A DNA stretch of 64,000 nt from assembly GCA_963839615.1 (NCBI GenBank), contig CAWIVY010000010.1, forward strand, positions 434,001-498,000, read 5' to 3'. Below are positions 62,704-64,000 of the stretch, one piece after another. The position numbers were made by a program, and so were the translations under genes. Each line of letters begins with the position of its first letter. The stretch's first letter is position 1. The stretch is from DASQMT01 sp963839615 (lineage in GTDB: Bacteria; Actinomycetota; Thermoleophilia; Solirubrobacterales; Solirubrobacteraceae). Below the pieces are notes generated by a model. That model saw only the letters and a list, made by a program, of their open reading frames with translations, ran no database searches and was not told the DNA's origin.

Positions 62704-63053
62704 GCGAGCAGTTCGCCGACATCGAGATGCTGCTCAAGCGCGCGCTCTCCCCGGTGGAGCCGCCGAAGGAGCTCGAGGCGCGCATGGAGGCGACGCTCGG
62801 CTCGCTCGTGATCATGGCCACCGAGGAGCTCGAGGCCTGGGAGCTGTCCGCGATGCGCGACCCGCGCAACTGGGTCCGCCCGGTGGCCGCCGCGGCAGTC
62901 GGCTCCGGCGCCGCCGTCGGGCTCGTGCTGGTGCGCACCCAGCGGCGCCGGCACAAGCGCCGCAAGGAGTCCGACAATCGCGTCGACCTCTTCGGCCGCA
63001 CGCTGCGCGACCTCGCGCGCGAAGCTCGGCGGGTTGCCGACGACGTGTTCTGA
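62700..63053 (+). CDS. Small single-pass membrane protein, candidate anti-sigma partner
   Basis: A 117-residue protein overlapping the sigma gene. Residues 1-55 are helical and acidic (FADIEMLLKRALSPVEPPKELEARMEATL), residues 59-80 a hydrophobic segment (VRPVAAAAVGSGAAVGLVLV), then a strongly basic RTQRRRHKRRKE and a short amphipathic tail. It lacks the HxxxCxxC zinc finger of standard anti-sigma factors, but the position, membrane segment and PPKELEARM pattern, as in anti-sigma linkers, suggest such a role. Confidence 0.6.
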   Translation: MSEQFADIEMLLKRALSPVEPPKELEARMEATLGSLVIMATEELEAWELSAMRDPRNWVRPVAAAAVGSGAAVGLVLVRTQRRRHKRRKESDNRVDLFGRTLRDLAREARRVADDVF

Positions 63054-63091
63054 TCCGCCCGCCCGGGCGCCGCGTAGCAACGTCGACGGCC

Positions 63092-63670
63092 ATGTCACAA
63101 GAACTCCGCTCCCTCGCCGACGAGGACCTGATGCAACTCATGCGCCGCGGACAGGCCGCGGCGTTCGAGCTGATCTACGAGCGCCATTCGCAGGCGGCGT
63201 TCTCGCTTGCTTACCGGATGTGCGGCTCGCGCGGGCTCGCCGAGGACGTCGTACAGGAGGCGTTCTTGAACATCTGGCGCTCGGGCGCGCGCTACGAGCG
63301 CGCGCGCGGGTCGGTCCGGACGTGGCTGCTCGGGATCGTGCATCACCGCGCGATCGACGCCCTGAGGCGCTCGCTCGTGCATGAGAAGCGGCGCGCGAGT
63401 GACGAGGGCATCGACGAGACGCTCGCGACGGAGGAGCGCACCGACGTCGAAGCGGCGCGCCACGAGGAGGCCGCCACGGTGCGCGCGGCGCTCGGCCACC
63501 TGCCCGCCGACCAGAGCCAGGTGATCGAGCTCGCGTACTTCGGCGGCTTCACGCACACCGAGATCGCCGAGATGCTCGAGACGCCGGTGGGTACGGTCAA
63601 GGGGCGCATGCGGCTCGGGCTGGAGAAGATGCGCCACGCGCTCGGGACGGGGCAGGTGAGCTTGGGATGA
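63092..63670 (+). CDS. ECF-type RNA polymerase sigma factor (SigK-like)
   Basis: A 192-residue sigma factor. Region 2: AAFELIYERHSQAAFSLAYRMCGSRGLAEDVVQEAFLNIWR, then SVRTWLLGIVHHRAIDALRR. Region 4: LPADQSQVIELAYFGGFTHTEIAEMLETPVGTVKGRMRLGLEKMR. The region 4 pattern and the downstream zinc-finger protein fit SigK/SigW-type factors with RskA anti-sigmas. ATG at 63092 is used. Confidence 0.93.
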   Translation: MSQELRSLADEDLMQLMRRGQAAAFELIYERHSQAAFSLAYRMCGSRGLAEDVVQEAFLNIWRSGARYERARGSVRTWLLGIVHHRAIDALRRSLVHEKRRASDEGIDETLATEERTDVEAARHEEAATVRAALGHLPADQSQVIELAYFGGFTHTEIAEMLETPVGTVKGRMRLGLEKMRHALGTGQVSLG

Positions 63671-64000
63671 GCACGCGCGGGCCGGATCACGAGCAGTGGG
63701 CCGACGCCGTCGGCGCGTACCTGCTCGGCGCGCTGGAGACCGACGAGTGCGAGCGCTTCGAGGCGCACCTCTCCGCGTGCCCGCTCTGCCGGGCCGACGT
63801 CGCCGATCTGCGCGTCGCCGCCGACGCGCTACCCGTGTCGGTGCCGCTCGTCTCGCCGCCGCCGGAGCTCAAGGGCCGGATCATGGACGTCGTGAACTCC
63901 GAGTCCGAGCTGCTCGCCGCGGCCGGCCGGCGCGCCGACGAGCCCAGGCGAAGCCGCGGCGGAGCGCGGGGGCGGTTCCTCGGCGGGCTGATGCTGCGCC
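63667..64000 (+). CDS. Zinc-finger anti-sigma factor (RskA-like), truncated by window end
   Basis: The first 111 residues of a gene running off the right edge. The N-terminus has the ZAS zinc motif: ERFEAHLSACPLCRADV (HxxxCxxC), preceded by GAYLLGALETDE, typical of RskA-type anti-sigma factors. SPPPELKGRIMDVV marks the linker before the membrane helix, which probably begins near the end (RGRFLGGLMLR). ATG overlaps the sigma stop (ATGA). It should hold the neighbouring sigma factor inactive until a signal triggers proteolysis. Confidence 0.88.
   Translation, partial: MSTRGPDHEQWADAVGAYLLGALETDECERFEAHLSACPLCRADVADLRVAADALPVSVPLVSPPPELKGRIMDVVNSESELLAAAGRRADEPRRSRGGARGRFLGGLMLR

Overview
This is a very GC-rich, gene-dense bacterial chromosome segment. 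Gene families and gene order point to a high-GC actinobacterium, most likely class Thermoleophilia (Solirubrobacterales; Conexibacter, Patulibacter or Solirubrobacter-like). The supporting signs are the radA-disA-carD-ispD-ispF-cysS-rlmB-sigH block, tilS-hpt-ftsH followed by folate genes, many GTG/TTG starts, and a DUF6766 protein. The lineage is inferred from content; I could not search a database. There is no CRISPR array, prophage, insertion sequence or rRNA. One tRNA (Thr, anticodon TGT) is present.

Layout. 1-3607: PadR regulator with an SRPBCC protein, a two-gene split fatty-acid beta-oxidation enzyme (dehydrogenase first, hydratase last), and a sirtuin. 3608-8035: a hairpin-repeat element, a conserved hypothetical gene, and a large secreted wall hydrolase (transglycosylase, M23-like and M15-like modules). 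8036-10083: a nucleoside phosphorylase, two coiled-coil proteins with basic tails (one with long SRKAAS repeats), and an SCP2-like protein. 10084-16321: a candidate structured RNA, a MerR-adenylate cyclase fusion, then tilS, hpt, ftsH, folP and folB. 16318-23342: a PhoD phosphatase divergent from a TetR-thioesterase-folK operon, a secreted beta-helix-like protein, a GST-like protein and coaX. 23374-29216: dus, greA, lysS, clpC. 29296-36158: HAD phosphatase, beta-lactamase-fold protein divergent from a lone cyclic-nucleotide-binding domain, a transsulfuration enzyme and a giant BTAD/AAA regulator. 36159-45397: a second hairpin-repeat element, then radA, disA, carD, ispD, PHP, ispF, a 27-residue membrane peptide, DUF6766, cysS, rlmB and a SigH-like sigma factor. 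45407-54928: a membrane protein, a dienoyl-CoA-reductase-like flavoenzyme, a giant LuxR regulator, LOG, a secreted protein and DUF2339 with a divergent TetR. 54925-64000: FKBP lipoprotein, GAF-GGDEF-EAL-GAF protein, DUF4031, tRNA-Thr, a HExxH membrane protein, an RMD-like reductase, a PlsC-GpsA fusion and two ECF sigma factors with partner genes.

How it fits together. Much of the window is housekeeping: tRNA modification and charging, folate and isoprenoid synthesis, CoA, proteolysis and transcription fidelity. Three nucleotide-signal modules stand out: c-di-AMP (disA), cAMP-type cyclase plus a CNB protein, and c-di-GMP (GGDEF-EAL). Lipid metabolism recurs in the split FadN-like enzyme, thioesterase, SCP2 protein, dienoyl reductase and PlsC-GpsA.

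The most unusual signals are non-coding. (1) Two copies, in opposite orientation and about 32 kb apart, of an element made of alternating hairpins. (2) A promoter-to-terminator RNA gene candidate at 10099-10279. (3) A recurrent TAnnnT hexamer 6-10 bp before start codons, implying widespread leaderless mRNAs; three divergent gene pairs lie only 24-25 bp apart with overlapping, opposed -10 elements.
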